A DNA stretch of 64,000 bases from Acidobacterium sp. S8 (lineage in GTDB: Bacteria; Acidobacteriota; Terriglobia; Terriglobales; Acidobacteriaceae): positions 897,025 to 961,024 of the forward strand of contig NZ_LMUM01000037.1 in the NCBI RefSeq assembly GCF_009765985.1, read 5' to 3'. Position 1 is the stretch's first letter. Each line of letters begins with the position of its first letter. Shown piece by piece: positions 54,050-62,446 of this stretch. A model generated the notes under the pieces. That model was given only the letters and a program-made list of their open reading frames with translations, searched no databases and had not been told where the DNA came from. The translations under genes and the position numbers were made by a program.

Positions 54050-55342
54050 ATGGAGCAACATTCGGGATATCACGAGAAGACATTGCCCGCTGACCTTTCG
54101 GCGCCGGCCTTTGTAAATGGCTGGCGAAGCCGGGCGCTCATCATCGGCGCAGTGTTCTCCATTATCGGCGTCATCCTCGGCTTTCTGGCGAATGACGGCT
54201 GGGCACACTTCCTGCGCGCATGGCTGCTGGGTTTCATGATCTCTTTCGGCTTCTGCTGCGGCGGTATGGCGCTGCTGATGACGCAGTACCTCTCGGGTGG
54301 CAAGTGGGGCCTGCTGGTGCGGCGGCCGCTGGAAGCGATGACGCGGACATTGCCATTGGTCTTCCTCTATTTTCTGCCGGTGGGAATTTTCGGCGTATCG
54401 CTGAAAAAGCTATATCTCTGGGCGCAATATCCGGACACTGAAAATGCGTTGAAGAACCATCTCATCAATGCTACGCAGGCGCATTCGATTCACTTCAAGA
54501 AGCCTCTGCTGAATCCGGTGACTTTCTGGGAAGTCTCAATCTTCATCTTCGCCAGCTGGGCGCTCTATACGTTCCTGCTCAATCGCTGGTCTCTGCAGCG
54601 CGATGCGGATTCGCAGCCGAATGTTTTTTACTGGCAGAAGAGATTCGAGAACCTGAGCGGCTTCGGAGTGGTCTTCTATTCCATTACGCTCACTGCCGCG
54701 GCCATTTACTGGGTGATGTCACTGGACCCGACCTGGTATTCGACGGTTTATGGCCTGCAGTTCCTCGTAGGGCAGGCTTACGGCGTGCTGGCGCTGGTCA
54801 TTCTTACACTGATCGGATTATCTTCGGCCCAGCCCATCAAGACGATCTTCCGCGTTACCGAACAACATGATCTGGGCAAGCTCTGCCTCGCCTTCACCAT
54901 GCTGAATATTTATCTCGCGTTCGCAGCGTTCCTCATTATCTGGTCGGGCAACTCGCCGGAAGAGATTCCCTGGTACCTAGACCGTATCCGCGGCGGATGG
55001 GGCGTGATTGCCACACTCGATTTCGTCTTCCACTGGTTGCTGCCCTTCACACTCTTGCTTTCGCGCGACTTGAAGCGCATCAAGCGCAAGCTGGTGGTGG
55101 TCTGCTGCATTATGATCTTCGCCCGCTGCTGGGATATGTTCTGGCTGATTGAGCCGAACTTTAAGGACGCGGCACGCAATCTTCATTTCAGCATCGGCAT
55201 CCTGGAATACATTTTTGTTCCGACCGGGCTGATCGCCTTCTGGATGGCGAATTACTTCTCGCAATTGAAGACCAGGCCGCTGGTTGCCACCAACGATCCG
55301 CACGTAGCGGAGATTCTGGAGCCCGAACATGCACACGCCTAA
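54050..55342 (+). CDS. actF: ActF, second large membrane subunit of ACIII
   Basis: 430 residues, about ten hydrophobic segments, related to ActC/NrfD but more diverged. Landmarks are RALIIGAVFSIIGVILGFLAND, YWVMSLDPTWYSTVYGLQF and RCWDMFWLIEPNF. ActF is proposed to belong to the quinol:cytochrome c module as a structural or proton-conducting subunit. It starts 12 nt after actE, and its end overlaps the next gene by 14 nt. Confidence 0.94.
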   Translation: MEQHSGYHEKTLPADLSAPAFVNGWRSRALIIGAVFSIIGVILGFLANDGWAHFLRAWLLGFMISFGFCCGGMALLMTQYLSGGKWGLLVRRPLEAMTRTLPLVFLYFLPVGIFGVSLKKLYLWAQYPDTENALKNHLINATQAHSIHFKKPLLNPVTFWEVSIFIFASWALYTFLLNRWSLQRDADSQPNVFYWQKRFENLSGFGVVFYSITLTAAAIYWVMSLDPTWYSTVYGLQFLVGQAYGVLALVILTLIGLSSAQPIKTIFRVTEQHDLGKLCLAFTMLNIYLAFAAFLIIWSGNSPEEIPWYLDRIRGGWGVIATLDFVFHWLLPFTLLLSRDLKRIKRKLVVVCCIMIFARCWDMFWLIEPNFKDAARNLHFSIGILEYIFVPTGLIAFWMANYFSQLKTRPLVATNDPHVAEILEPEHAHA

Positions 55343-55970
55343 CCCTCACGAGCACGAGTCGCATAACAAGCCGGCTTCGGTCCGCGAAGGCTACGAAGTT
55401 ACTGACGTCAGCGCACAGGGAATCATGGTCTTCCTGGTCGGACTGGCGATTTCGGTGGGCGTCTTCTTTGTCTTCTGTTTCGGCATGGGCAAGGTGATCA
55501 ATAATGCCCTCGAGAAGCGTGACGGTCCACCTAATCAATGGAACCAGGCAAATTTTCCAGCAGGCAAACGGCAGAACATGGAATCGGATCCGGCAATGCG
55601 GCAAAAGCAATTGCAACAGCTGACGCAGAGTTTTCCGACGCCGCGTTTGCAGGGGGATGATGGAAATCTGGATACGGCCGATCTCCATGCGCGCGAAGAC
55701 CTGCTGCTCGAAAACTACAGCTGGATCGATCGCTCTAAAGGCAGCATTCGCATTCCCATCGATCGCGCAATGGAATTGATTGCGCAGCGTGGACTGCCAG
55801 TAGCGCAGCAACCGCAGCAGAACGAGCCGCTGATGGCGGGCGACAGCAAGGTATCGGTGCAAGTGCCGCTAACGGACGGATTTGCGCGGACTGCCTACGA
55901 GCAGGAGCTGCGTGAAGGAAGCGCCAAGGAGCCGGGTGAACAGACCTCGACGAAGGCAAATAACAACTAG
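55329..55970 (+). CDS. Unknown single-helix protein in the ACIII-oxidase operon
   Basis: 213 residues; not a family I recognise. A His/Glu-rich cytoplasmic N-terminus (MHTPNPHEHESHNKPASVREGYE), one membrane helix (about 31-55: IMVFLVGLAISVGVFFVFCF) and a periplasmic part that is Gln-rich at 90-105 and contains LLLENYSWIDRSKGSIRIPIDRAMELIAQRGLP. The last piece resembles the short repeat found near CoxII/ACIII assembly proteins where a helix sits on the oxidase, but no cofactor motif is present. Overlap with actF and position before sco suggest an assembly factor or a seventh ACIII subunit (inference). Confidence 0.82.
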   Translation: MHTPNPHEHESHNKPASVREGYEVTDVSAQGIMVFLVGLAISVGVFFVFCFGMGKVINNALEKRDGPPNQWNQANFPAGKRQNMESDPAMRQKQLQQLTQSFPTPRLQGDDGNLDTADLHAREDLLLENYSWIDRSKGSIRIPIDRAMELIAQRGLPVAQQPQQNEPLMAGDSKVSVQVPLTDGFARTAYEQELREGSAKEPGEQTSTKANNN

Positions 55971-56024
55971 GCAAGGACTGAACCTGAAAACGGCATACAT
56001 CGCCGGGGATTAGCATAAGAACAG

Positions 56025-56945
56025 ATGCAGGCAGCAAACACAATTCGAAAAAGCAAGATGGCACAAGGGTTTTGTGCGCTTGCGACCTGTCTGGTGCTTG
56101 CGGGCTCGGCTGCGCTGGCGCAGGTTTCGAGCTATGGCGATAAGCAGATGGGTGATCCGGCGAGTGATCATCTGCCGACTGTCCTGAACAAGGTCAGCAT
56201 CGTGCAGCGATTGAACACGCGGATTCCGCTTAACGGAGAATTTCGCGATGAGAGCGGCAAAGCTGTCAGAATCGGCGATTACCTGGGGAAGCGGCCCGCG
56301 ATTCTTGCGCTGGTGTATTACAACTGCCCGACGCTGTGTTCGGAAGAGCTGGATGGACTCACCGGGGCGCTGGAGATGGTGAAATTCCGGCCCGGCAATG
56401 ATTTCGATGTGATCGTGGTGAGCATCGATCCCAGCGAGACGCCGCAGATAGCAGCCAAGAAAAAGGTTTTTTATCTCAAGCGCTATGGGCATCCGGAGAC
56501 AGCGAACGGCTGGCACTTCTTAACGGGAGAGCAGCCCGCCATCAACGCGCTGGCCACGGCGACCGGCTTTGGCTATGTGCGCGTACCCGGACCGGACGGG
56601 AAGATGACGCAGTTTGCGCATGCCAGCGCCATTCAACTGCTGACTCCCGACGGGAGGCTCTCGCAGTATTACCTTGGCGTCGAATATTCGCCGAAAGATT
56701 TGCGTATCGGGCTGGTAGAAGCTTCTGAAGGCAAGATTGGATCGCCGGTGGACGCGATTCTGACGTATTGCTACCGCTATGACCCGATGTTGAACAGGCA
56801 CAGTCTGGTCGTGGCCCGCGTAGTGCAACTTGGTTGCGTCCTGACAATGTTTTGCCTGGGCGGATACATGGTGGTTATGTTCCGGCGTGATTTGAAGCAA
56901 AAGAAAGCCATGCCGTTACCAAACTGGAAAAACGTGATCGGATAA
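56025..56945 (+). CDS. sco: SCO1/SenC-family copper chaperone
   Basis: 306 residues. Signal peptide or anchor (about 12-32), then a thioredoxin fold with the copper site Cys101-Pro-Thr-Leu-Cys105 and the third ligand His199 (FAHASAIQLL). A C-terminal membrane helix (about 264-286) and basic tail give a tail-anchored protein; many SCO proteins have the anchor at the N-terminus instead. SCO proteins load CuA of cytochrome oxidase; the gene for its target, coxB, begins 10 nt downstream. Confidence 0.94.
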   Translation: MQAANTIRKSKMAQGFCALATCLVLAGSAALAQVSSYGDKQMGDPASDHLPTVLNKVSIVQRLNTRIPLNGEFRDESGKAVRIGDYLGKRPAILALVYYNCPTLCSEELDGLTGALEMVKFRPGNDFDVIVVSIDPSETPQIAAKKKVFYLKRYGHPETANGWHFLTGEQPAINALATATGFGYVRVPGPDGKMTQFAHASAIQLLTPDGRLSQYYLGVEYSPKDLRIGLVEASEGKIGSPVDAILTYCYRYDPMLNRHSLVVARVVQLGCVLTMFCLGGYMVVMFRRDLKQKKAMPLPNWKNVIG

Positions 56946-56954
56946 AAGGGAACG

Positions 56955-58013
56955 ATGCATTTCATCAGTCCAGTACTTTGGCAGTTTCTAGTTAATTGGC
57001 TCACGCACTTCGCGCTGTTTCCGCCCGAAGCCTCTGAGATTGCGCCTTACACAGATTCGCTTTATTTCTTCCTGGTGCTGATCTCGCTGGTGGGCATGAC
57101 GGTGGTCGTGCTGCTGGTCGTGCTCTTCTCGGTCATGTACCGCAAGGAACGCAACCCGGAGCCGACGCAGATCGAGGGCTCCACGCTGCTTGAGGCCACC
57201 TGGACGATCATTCCGCTGGCGCTCTTCATGGTCACGTTTGTCTGGGGCGCGCTGCTTTACTTCCGCATCTACAACCCGCCGACCAATGCGATGAACATCT
57301 ACATCGTCGGCAAGCAGTGGATGTGGAAGGCCGAGCATCCGGGCGGCCAGCACGAGATCAATGCGCTGCACATTCCGGTCAACCGGGCAGTGCAGCTCAC
57401 CATGATTTCGCAGGATGTTTTTCACAGCTTTTCAATTCCGGCATTTCGTGTAAAGCGCGAAGTGATTCCAGGGCGCTATTCGACGGTGTGGTTTAAGGCA
57501 ACCCAAATCGGCACGTATCATCTCTTCTGCACACAGTATTGCGGCACGCTGCATTCGCAGATGATCGGCCAGATTGTCGTCATGACGCCGGACGATTACG
57601 AAAAATGGACGAACGGCTCGACCAGCGGCGCTTCCCTTGCGCAGAACGGCGAAAGGCTCTTTGCCAGCCTTGGCTGCAGCTCCTGCCACTCGGGCAATGC
57701 GGACTCACACGGCCCGAGCCTGGCGCAGGCGTACGGCGGTAAAGTGCAACTGGCGAATGGATCGTTTGCCACCGTGGATGATGCCTTCCTGCGGGATTCA
57801 ATCCTGAACCCGACGATGCACCAGATTGCAGGCTATTCGCCGATCATGCCGACCTATCAGGGACAGGTCAGCGAAGAAGGTTTGATTGATCTCGTCGAAT
57901 ACATTAAGAACTTAAACTCAAACTATCGTGTCCAGCAGACGTTGACCACGAGCACGGTCCAGAGCACGACGCCAGCAGCGCCGGCGGCAGGGCAGGGGAT
58001 GGTGAAGCAATGA
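56955..58013 (+). CDS. coxB: Cytochrome c oxidase subunit II with fused cytochrome c domain (caa3 type)
   Basis: 352 residues. Two membrane helices (about 36-60 and 82-103), a cupredoxin domain with the CuA ligands His157, Cys192, Cys196, His200 and Met203 ([12 protein letters not shown]), and a C-terminal cytochrome c domain with Cys241-Ser-Ser-Cys-His245 and a likely axial Met in SPIMPTYQ. This fusion defines caa3 oxidases. Electrons should arrive from ActE/ActA. The stop overlaps the coxA start (ATGA). Confidence 0.97.
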   Translation: MHFISPVLWQFLVNWLTHFALFPPEASEIAPYTDSLYFFLVLISLVGMTVVVLLVVLFSVMYRKERNPEPTQIEGSTLLEATWTIIPLALFMVTFVWGALLYFRIYNPPTNAMNIYIVGKQWMWKAEHPGGQHEINALHIPVNRAVQLTMISQDVFHSFSIPAFRVKREVIPGRYSTVWFKATQIGTYHLFCTQYCGTLHSQMIGQIVVMTPDDYEKWTNGSTSGASLAQNGERLFASLGCSSCHSGNADSHGPSLAQAYGGKVQLANGSFATVDDAFLRDSILNPTMHQIAGYSPIMPTYQGQVSEEGLIDLVEYIKNLNSNYRVQQTLTTSTVQSTTPAAPAAGQGMVKQ

Positions 58014-59677
58014 GCACAGCTACAATCGTCAAGCTTCCTCCGCAGGAGACGGCCAGTCTTCCCAAGAGGTCGTATCTGAACAGTGAGTATGGACTGAAGA
58101 GCTGGCTGCTGACGGGCGACCACAAGCGCATCGCGATCCTTTATCTGATCTCGATCACCTTCTTCTTCTTTATCGGGGGCGCCATGGCTGGTTTGATCCG
58201 CCTGGAATTGCTGACCCCGCAGTCTGACCTGATGGCGACCGACACCTATAACAAGGTGTTCACCATGCACGGCATCATCATGGTCTTCCTGTTCCTGGTG
58301 CCATCGGTTCCGGCGACGATCGGCAACTTTGTCATCCCTATCATGGTGGGAGCCAAAGATCTGGCTTTCCCTAAAGTGAACCTGCTGAGCTGGTACCTCT
58401 ATATTGTGGCCGGAATCTTTACTATCTCCGCTCTCGTACTTGGAGGCGTAGACACCGGCTGGACATTCACCACACCGCTAAGTACGCATTATCTCAATAC
58501 GCATGTCATTACGGCAGGCCTGGGAATCTTTATCGCGGGTTTTAGTTCCATCTTTACCGGACTGAACTTCATCGTGACCATTCACCGCATGCGCGCTCCG
58601 GGCATGACGTGGTTCCGGCTGCCGCTGTTTTGCTGGTCGAATTATGCAGCTTCCATCCTGATGGTTCTGGGTACGCCGGTGCTGGCGATTACGCTGGTGC
58701 TGGTCATTCTTGAACGCGCCATCGGCATTGGCGTCTTCGATCCGGCCAAGGGCGGCGACCCGCTGCTCTTCCAGCATTTGTTCTGGTTCTATTCGCATCC
58801 TGCCGTGTACATCATGATTCTTCCGGGCATGGGTGTCATCTCTGAAGTCATCAGCACTTTCTCGCGCAAGCGCGTTTTCGGCTATACCGCGGTTGCGTTC
58901 TCCTCGGTCGCAATTGCCGTCTTCGGATTCTTTGTCTGGGCGCACCACATGTTCATCATGGGTGTCTCGAATTATTCCGCACTGGTCTTTTCGTTGCTGA
59001 CGATGCTGGTTGCGGTGCCTTCGGCAATCAAAATTTTCAACTGGGCAGCAACCTTATACAAAGGCTCGATCACTTTTGAGACGCCCATGCTCTATGCCTT
59101 TGGCTTCATGGGGTTATTCACCATCGGCGGCCTTACCGGTGTCTTCCTCGGTTCGCTGGGTATGGACATTCATCTGACTGAAACCTACTTTATCGTTGCG
59201 CACTTCCATTTCGTGATGGTGGGCGGCATGCTGATGGCGTTTCTGTCCGGCATCCACTTCTGGTGGCCAAAGATGACAGGGCGTATGTATCCGGAAGCGC
59301 TCTCGAAGCTGGCCGCGCTCACCACGTTCATTGGATTCAACCTGACCTTCTTCCCGCAGTTCATCGTGGGCTATCTAGGCATGCCGCGCCGCTATGCCGC
59401 CTATCCGCCGGAATTCCAGGTTCTGAACGTGCTTTCGACTGCCGGGGCCACCGTGCTGGGTATCGGGTATCTTCTTCCAATGCTCTATTTGACCTGGTCG
59501 TTGAAGTACGGAAAGATTGCCGGCAGCAATCCGTGGCAGGCAACGGGCCTGGAATGGCAGATTCAATCGCCGCCTCTGACAGAAAACTTTATCGAAACGC
59601 CACTGGTAGATCATGAGGCATATGACTACGAGTGGCTGGCACACCAGACGGAACACGAGGTGCAGACCGTTGGATAG
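58010..59677 (+). CDS. coxA: Cytochrome c oxidase subunit I, A2-type heme-copper oxidase
   Basis: 555 residues, about twelve membrane helices. Metal ligands are all present: His87 (TMHGIIM) and His400 for the low-spin heme, His263 with the cross-linked Tyr267 (YSHPAVY), His312-His313 for CuB (WAHHMF), and His398 for heme a3 (VAHFHF). YSHPAVY in place of the Glu-bearing XGHPEV motif places it in the A2 group, as in Thermus and Rhodothermus. It reduces oxygen to water and pumps protons. Confidence 0.98.
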   Translation: MSTATIVKLPPQETASLPKRSYLNSEYGLKSWLLTGDHKRIAILYLISITFFFFIGGAMAGLIRLELLTPQSDLMATDTYNKVFTMHGIIMVFLFLVPSVPATIGNFVIPIMVGAKDLAFPKVNLLSWYLYIVAGIFTISALVLGGVDTGWTFTTPLSTHYLNTHVITAGLGIFIAGFSSIFTGLNFIVTIHRMRAPGMTWFRLPLFCWSNYAASILMVLGTPVLAITLVLVILERAIGIGVFDPAKGGDPLLFQHLFWFYSHPAVYIMILPGMGVISEVISTFSRKRVFGYTAVAFSSVAIAVFGFFVWAHHMFIMGVSNYSALVFSLLTMLVAVPSAIKIFNWAATLYKGSITFETPMLYAFGFMGLFTIGGLTGVFLGSLGMDIHLTETYFIVAHFHFVMVGGMLMAFLSGIHFWWPKMTGRMYPEALSKLAALTTFIGFNLTFFPQFIVGYLGMPRRYAAYPPEFQVLNVLSTAGATVLGIGYLLPMLYLTWSLKYGKIAGSNPWQATGLEWQIQSPPLTENFIETPLVDHEAYDYEWLAHQTEHEVQTVG

Positions 59678-60404
59678 TCACGTGATCGCAACCCAGCCTG
59701 TGCACGATGCGCATGAGGCCCATGCCCACGCGCCTTACCTGCGTCACCACTTTGAAACGGTGGAGCAGCAGCGCGAAGCATCGAGCTTCGGCATGTGGCT
59801 CTTCCTGCTGACCGAAATCATGTTCTTCGGCGGCCTGTTTACGGCCTACCTGATTTACCGTAACTGGTACTATCCCGCGTTTGTGGTGGGCAGCCACCAG
59901 CTTTCGATCGTGCTCGGCACTATCAATACGGCCGTACTGATCTGCTCCAGCTTTACTATGGCCATGGGCGTCTACAGCGCAGAGATGAAGCGCCGGAAGG
60001 CACTCGTAGGCTGGCTGTTGGCGACGATCATATTGGGCGGGGTCTTTCTTGGTATTAAAGCCGATGAATACCACGAGAAGTGGGAAAAGCATCACGTCCC
60101 CGGACTGAACTTCAGCGTCCAGGACTTTACACACCCCACGGACGCTGAACCGGCGCTGCCCCTGGACATGGCGCAGAAGACGCAGGTGTACTTCTCGCTT
60201 TACTTCGCCATGACCGGCATGCACGCGCTCCACATGGTTATCGGTATCTCAATCCTGTTGGTGCTCGTAGTAAAGGCGTGGGGCGGGGCCTACACCGCGG
60301 GCCATATGACGACGATAGAAAACTTCGGCCTGTACTGGCACTTTGTCGATATCGTCTGGATATTCCTCTTTCCATTGCTTTATTTGATCAGTCGTCACCA
60401 GTGA
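59670..60404 (+). CDS. coxC: Cytochrome c oxidase subunit III
   Basis: 244 residues from TTG 59670, chosen because GAGG (59657-59660) is 9 nt upstream and the start overlaps the coxA stop by 8 nt; longer starts lie deep in coxA. After a His-rich N-terminus ([19 protein letters not shown]) come five hydrophobic segments with [35 protein letters not shown] and [18 protein letters not shown], the subunit III signature. The His-rich tail is on the cytoplasmic side and could bind metal (inference). Confidence 0.95.
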   Translation: MDSHVIATQPVHDAHEAHAHAPYLRHHFETVEQQREASSFGMWLFLLTEIMFFGGLFTAYLIYRNWYYPAFVVGSHQLSIVLGTINTAVLICSSFTMAMGVYSAEMKRRKALVGWLLATIILGGVFLGIKADEYHEKWEKHHVPGLNFSVQDFTHPTDAEPALPLDMAQKTQVYFSLYFAMTGMHALHMVIGISILLVLVVKAWGGAYTAGHMTTIENFGLYWHFVDIVWIFLFPLLYLISRHQ

Positions 60405-60419
60405 GGATTTGAAAAACCA

Positions 60420-60758
60420 ATGACCGAGCCTACACGTCGCGAGCAACTCGACCAGGAACCGACCCACCATGAGGAGCACATCGTCAGTCCGAAAGTCTAC
60501 GGTCTGATTTTTGGAGCACTGCTGATCTTCACCGCGCTGACGGTGGGAGCGTCCTACCTCGAGCTGGGAATATTCAATCCGATTGTGGCCATCGCCATTG
60601 CCGTGACGAAGGCAGTCCTGGTCATTTTGTTCTTCATGCACATCAAATACAGCTCGCGACTCACCAAGCTAACTGTTGCCGCCGGTTTTTTCACTTTCCT
60701 CGTTCTAATTACCATGACCATGACGGATTACATCAGCCGCGCATGGGGGCTTTGGTAG
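60420..60758 (+). CDS. ctaF: Cytochrome c oxidase subunit IV (CtaF-type)
   Basis: 112 residues with three membrane helices (about 27-45, 50-72, 82-104) and an acidic N-terminus. The segment FNPIVAIAIAVTKAVLVILFFMHIKYSSRLTKL is the conserved core of small prokaryotic subunit IV proteins. It supports the CuB site or assembly. Last gene of the operon, 15 nt after coxC and followed by a strong terminator. Confidence 0.95.
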   Translation: MTEPTRREQLDQEPTHHEEHIVSPKVYGLIFGALLIFTALTVGASYLELGIFNPIVAIAIAVTKAVLVILFFMHIKYSSRLTKLTVAAGFFTFLVLITMTMTDYISRAWGLW

Positions 60759-60779
60759 GCGACCACGTTTTGAAAATTG

Positions 60780-60810
60780 CGGCGACCTGCGGGTCGCCGT
60801 TTTCCTTTTT
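60780..60810 (+). terminator. Intrinsic terminator of the respiratory operon
   Basis: Perfect 8-bp stem CGGCGACC (60780-60787), loop TGCG, GGTCGCCG (60792-60799), then TTTTCCTTTTT; 21 nt after the last oxidase gene. Confidence 0.92.
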
Positions 60811-60880
60811 GCGCTGATCAAAATCTGATGCTTCCAGATTGTCGGGCATACGGACTTGAGCATCTACCATCATCAAAGCG

Positions 60881-62305
60881 ATGACTCAAGCCGATGCCTT
60901 GCCCGAAATTTTCCGGCCTTACGTCGATGATCCGCGAGTTACCATTCGTCGTGGCGGCGAACCGCTCAAAGACGGTAAATGCATCGTCTACTGGATGCAG
61001 CGTGCTCAGCGTGGCATCGATAATCCTGCACTCGATCTTGCTATCTCGCTTGGCAATGAGCTGGGTCTACCGGTCATCACATACTTTTCTGCGATTTCCA
61101 ATTTTCCCCACGCGAATCTGAGGCACTACGTTTTTCTGAATCAGGGCCTTCCCGATATTGAGGAGGATCTCGCAGAACGGAATGTTTCTTTTGTGGTGCG
61201 AAGGCCTCCACACCATCAGCTCGAACGTCTTCTGCAGGAAGTCGGCGCGGCACTTGTCGTTGGGGATGAAAATCCCTGCCGCGAGCCCGAGCGTTGGAGA
61301 AGAGTGCTGTCGCGGCGTCTACAGCTGCCCTATGTCACCGTCGATGCCGATGTTGTTGTGCCGTCAAAGCTCTTTCCGAAACATCAGTATGCTCTGCACA
61401 TCATGAAGCCAAAACTGTATGCCGAGCTGCCGAAGTATCTGGTGGCCCACCCGAACAGGAAGGCGCAACACGCTTGGAAGCGGCCTGCCAACTTTGCATT
61501 GTTCGATGTGCGAGAGGACGTGACCAAAGGCTGGAAGGAACTAGACCGCAGCGTGCCGCCGGTCGATACGTTCGTCGGAGGATCGCACGCGGCCACAAAA
61601 CGTCTAAAGGATTTCGTAGAAAACCATCTGCATGCGTACCCGAAGAAGCGCAACCATCCCGAATGGGACGGGACGAGCCGCCTGTCACCCTATCTGCACT
61701 TCGGACACATCAGTCCGGTCACGATTGCGCTGGCCGCGCAGAAAGCTGTTGATCAGGGTAAAGCTACTCAGGACTCCTATGATGTTTACGTGAATGAGTT
61801 GATCGGTTGGAGGGAAATTTCGGTCAACTTTGTGAAGTATGTACCCAACTATGACTCGCTGGAGTGCGCGCCGGAATGGGCACAGAAAACGCTGCGCGAA
61901 CATGCGCGCGACAAGCGGGAACCGCAATACGCGCTGGAAGAATTAGAGCAAGCTAAAACCTACGACGAACTGTGGAACGCCGCGCAGATGCAGATGATGA
62001 AGTACGGATGGATGCATAATTACCTGCGCATGTACTGGGCGAAGAAGATCCTCGAATGGTCACCTAATCCGGCGAGCGCTTTCGAATACGCGGTGATTCT
62101 GAATGACAAGTACGAGTTGGACGGTCGCGATCCAAATGGCTACCAGGGCATAGCCTGGGCGATCGCGGGCGTGCATGACCGGCCATGGTTTGAGCGGCCT
62201 GTATTTGGAACGATTCGCTATATGTCTGGAGCTTCTACCGGGAAGAAATTCAATTCGAAGCGCTACATCGAGAACATTGCAGACGGCAACTGGAGTGGCG
62301 ATTAG
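60881..62305 (+). CDS. phr: Class II CPD DNA photolyase
   Basis: 474 residues. Class II features are the N-terminal VYWMQRAQRGIDNPAL, the antenna-domain fold, WDGTSRLSPYLHFGHISPVTIAL, NELIGWREISVNFV, MMKYGWMHNYLRMYWAKKILEW and the C-terminal NDKYELDGRDPNGYQGIAWAIAG...RPWFERPVFGTIRYMS, which line the FAD pocket and DNA site. It uses light to split cyclobutane pyrimidine dimers in DNA. It has no obvious ribosome binding site before ATG 60881. Stands alone between terminators. Confidence 0.96.
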   Translation: MTQADALPEIFRPYVDDPRVTIRRGGEPLKDGKCIVYWMQRAQRGIDNPALDLAISLGNELGLPVITYFSAISNFPHANLRHYVFLNQGLPDIEEDLAERNVSFVVRRPPHHQLERLLQEVGAALVVGDENPCREPERWRRVLSRRLQLPYVTVDADVVVPSKLFPKHQYALHIMKPKLYAELPKYLVAHPNRKAQHAWKRPANFALFDVREDVTKGWKELDRSVPPVDTFVGGSHAATKRLKDFVENHLHAYPKKRNHPEWDGTSRLSPYLHFGHISPVTIALAAQKAVDQGKATQDSYDVYVNELIGWREISVNFVKYVPNYDSLECAPEWAQKTLREHARDKREPQYALEELEQAKTYDELWNAAQMQMMKYGWMHNYLRMYWAKKILEWSPNPASAFEYAVILNDKYELDGRDPNGYQGIAWAIAGVHDRPWFERPVFGTIRYMSGASTGKKFNSKRYIENIADGNWSGD

Positions 62306-62388
62306 CTGAACCAAAGTAACTTTGCGTTCCGCAGAGCTTCCCACATAATAAAGCCACTTTCCGCAACTTAGAGTAAGTCACTGGACAT

Positions 62389-62423
62389 GCTTCTGCGCCT
62401 GTCTATGGCGCAGAAGCGATTTT
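62389..62423 (+). terminator. Strong hairpin between photolyase and Asp-box gene
   Basis: Perfect 11-bp stem GCTTCTGCGCC (62389-62399), loop TGTCTAT, GGCGCAGAAGC (62407-62417), then GATTTT. It lies 83 nt after the photolyase stop and 23 nt before the next ATG, so it can end the former or act in the leader of the latter. Confidence 0.75.
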
Positions 62424-62446
62424 CCCTGTGTGCGGACTAGGGACTC

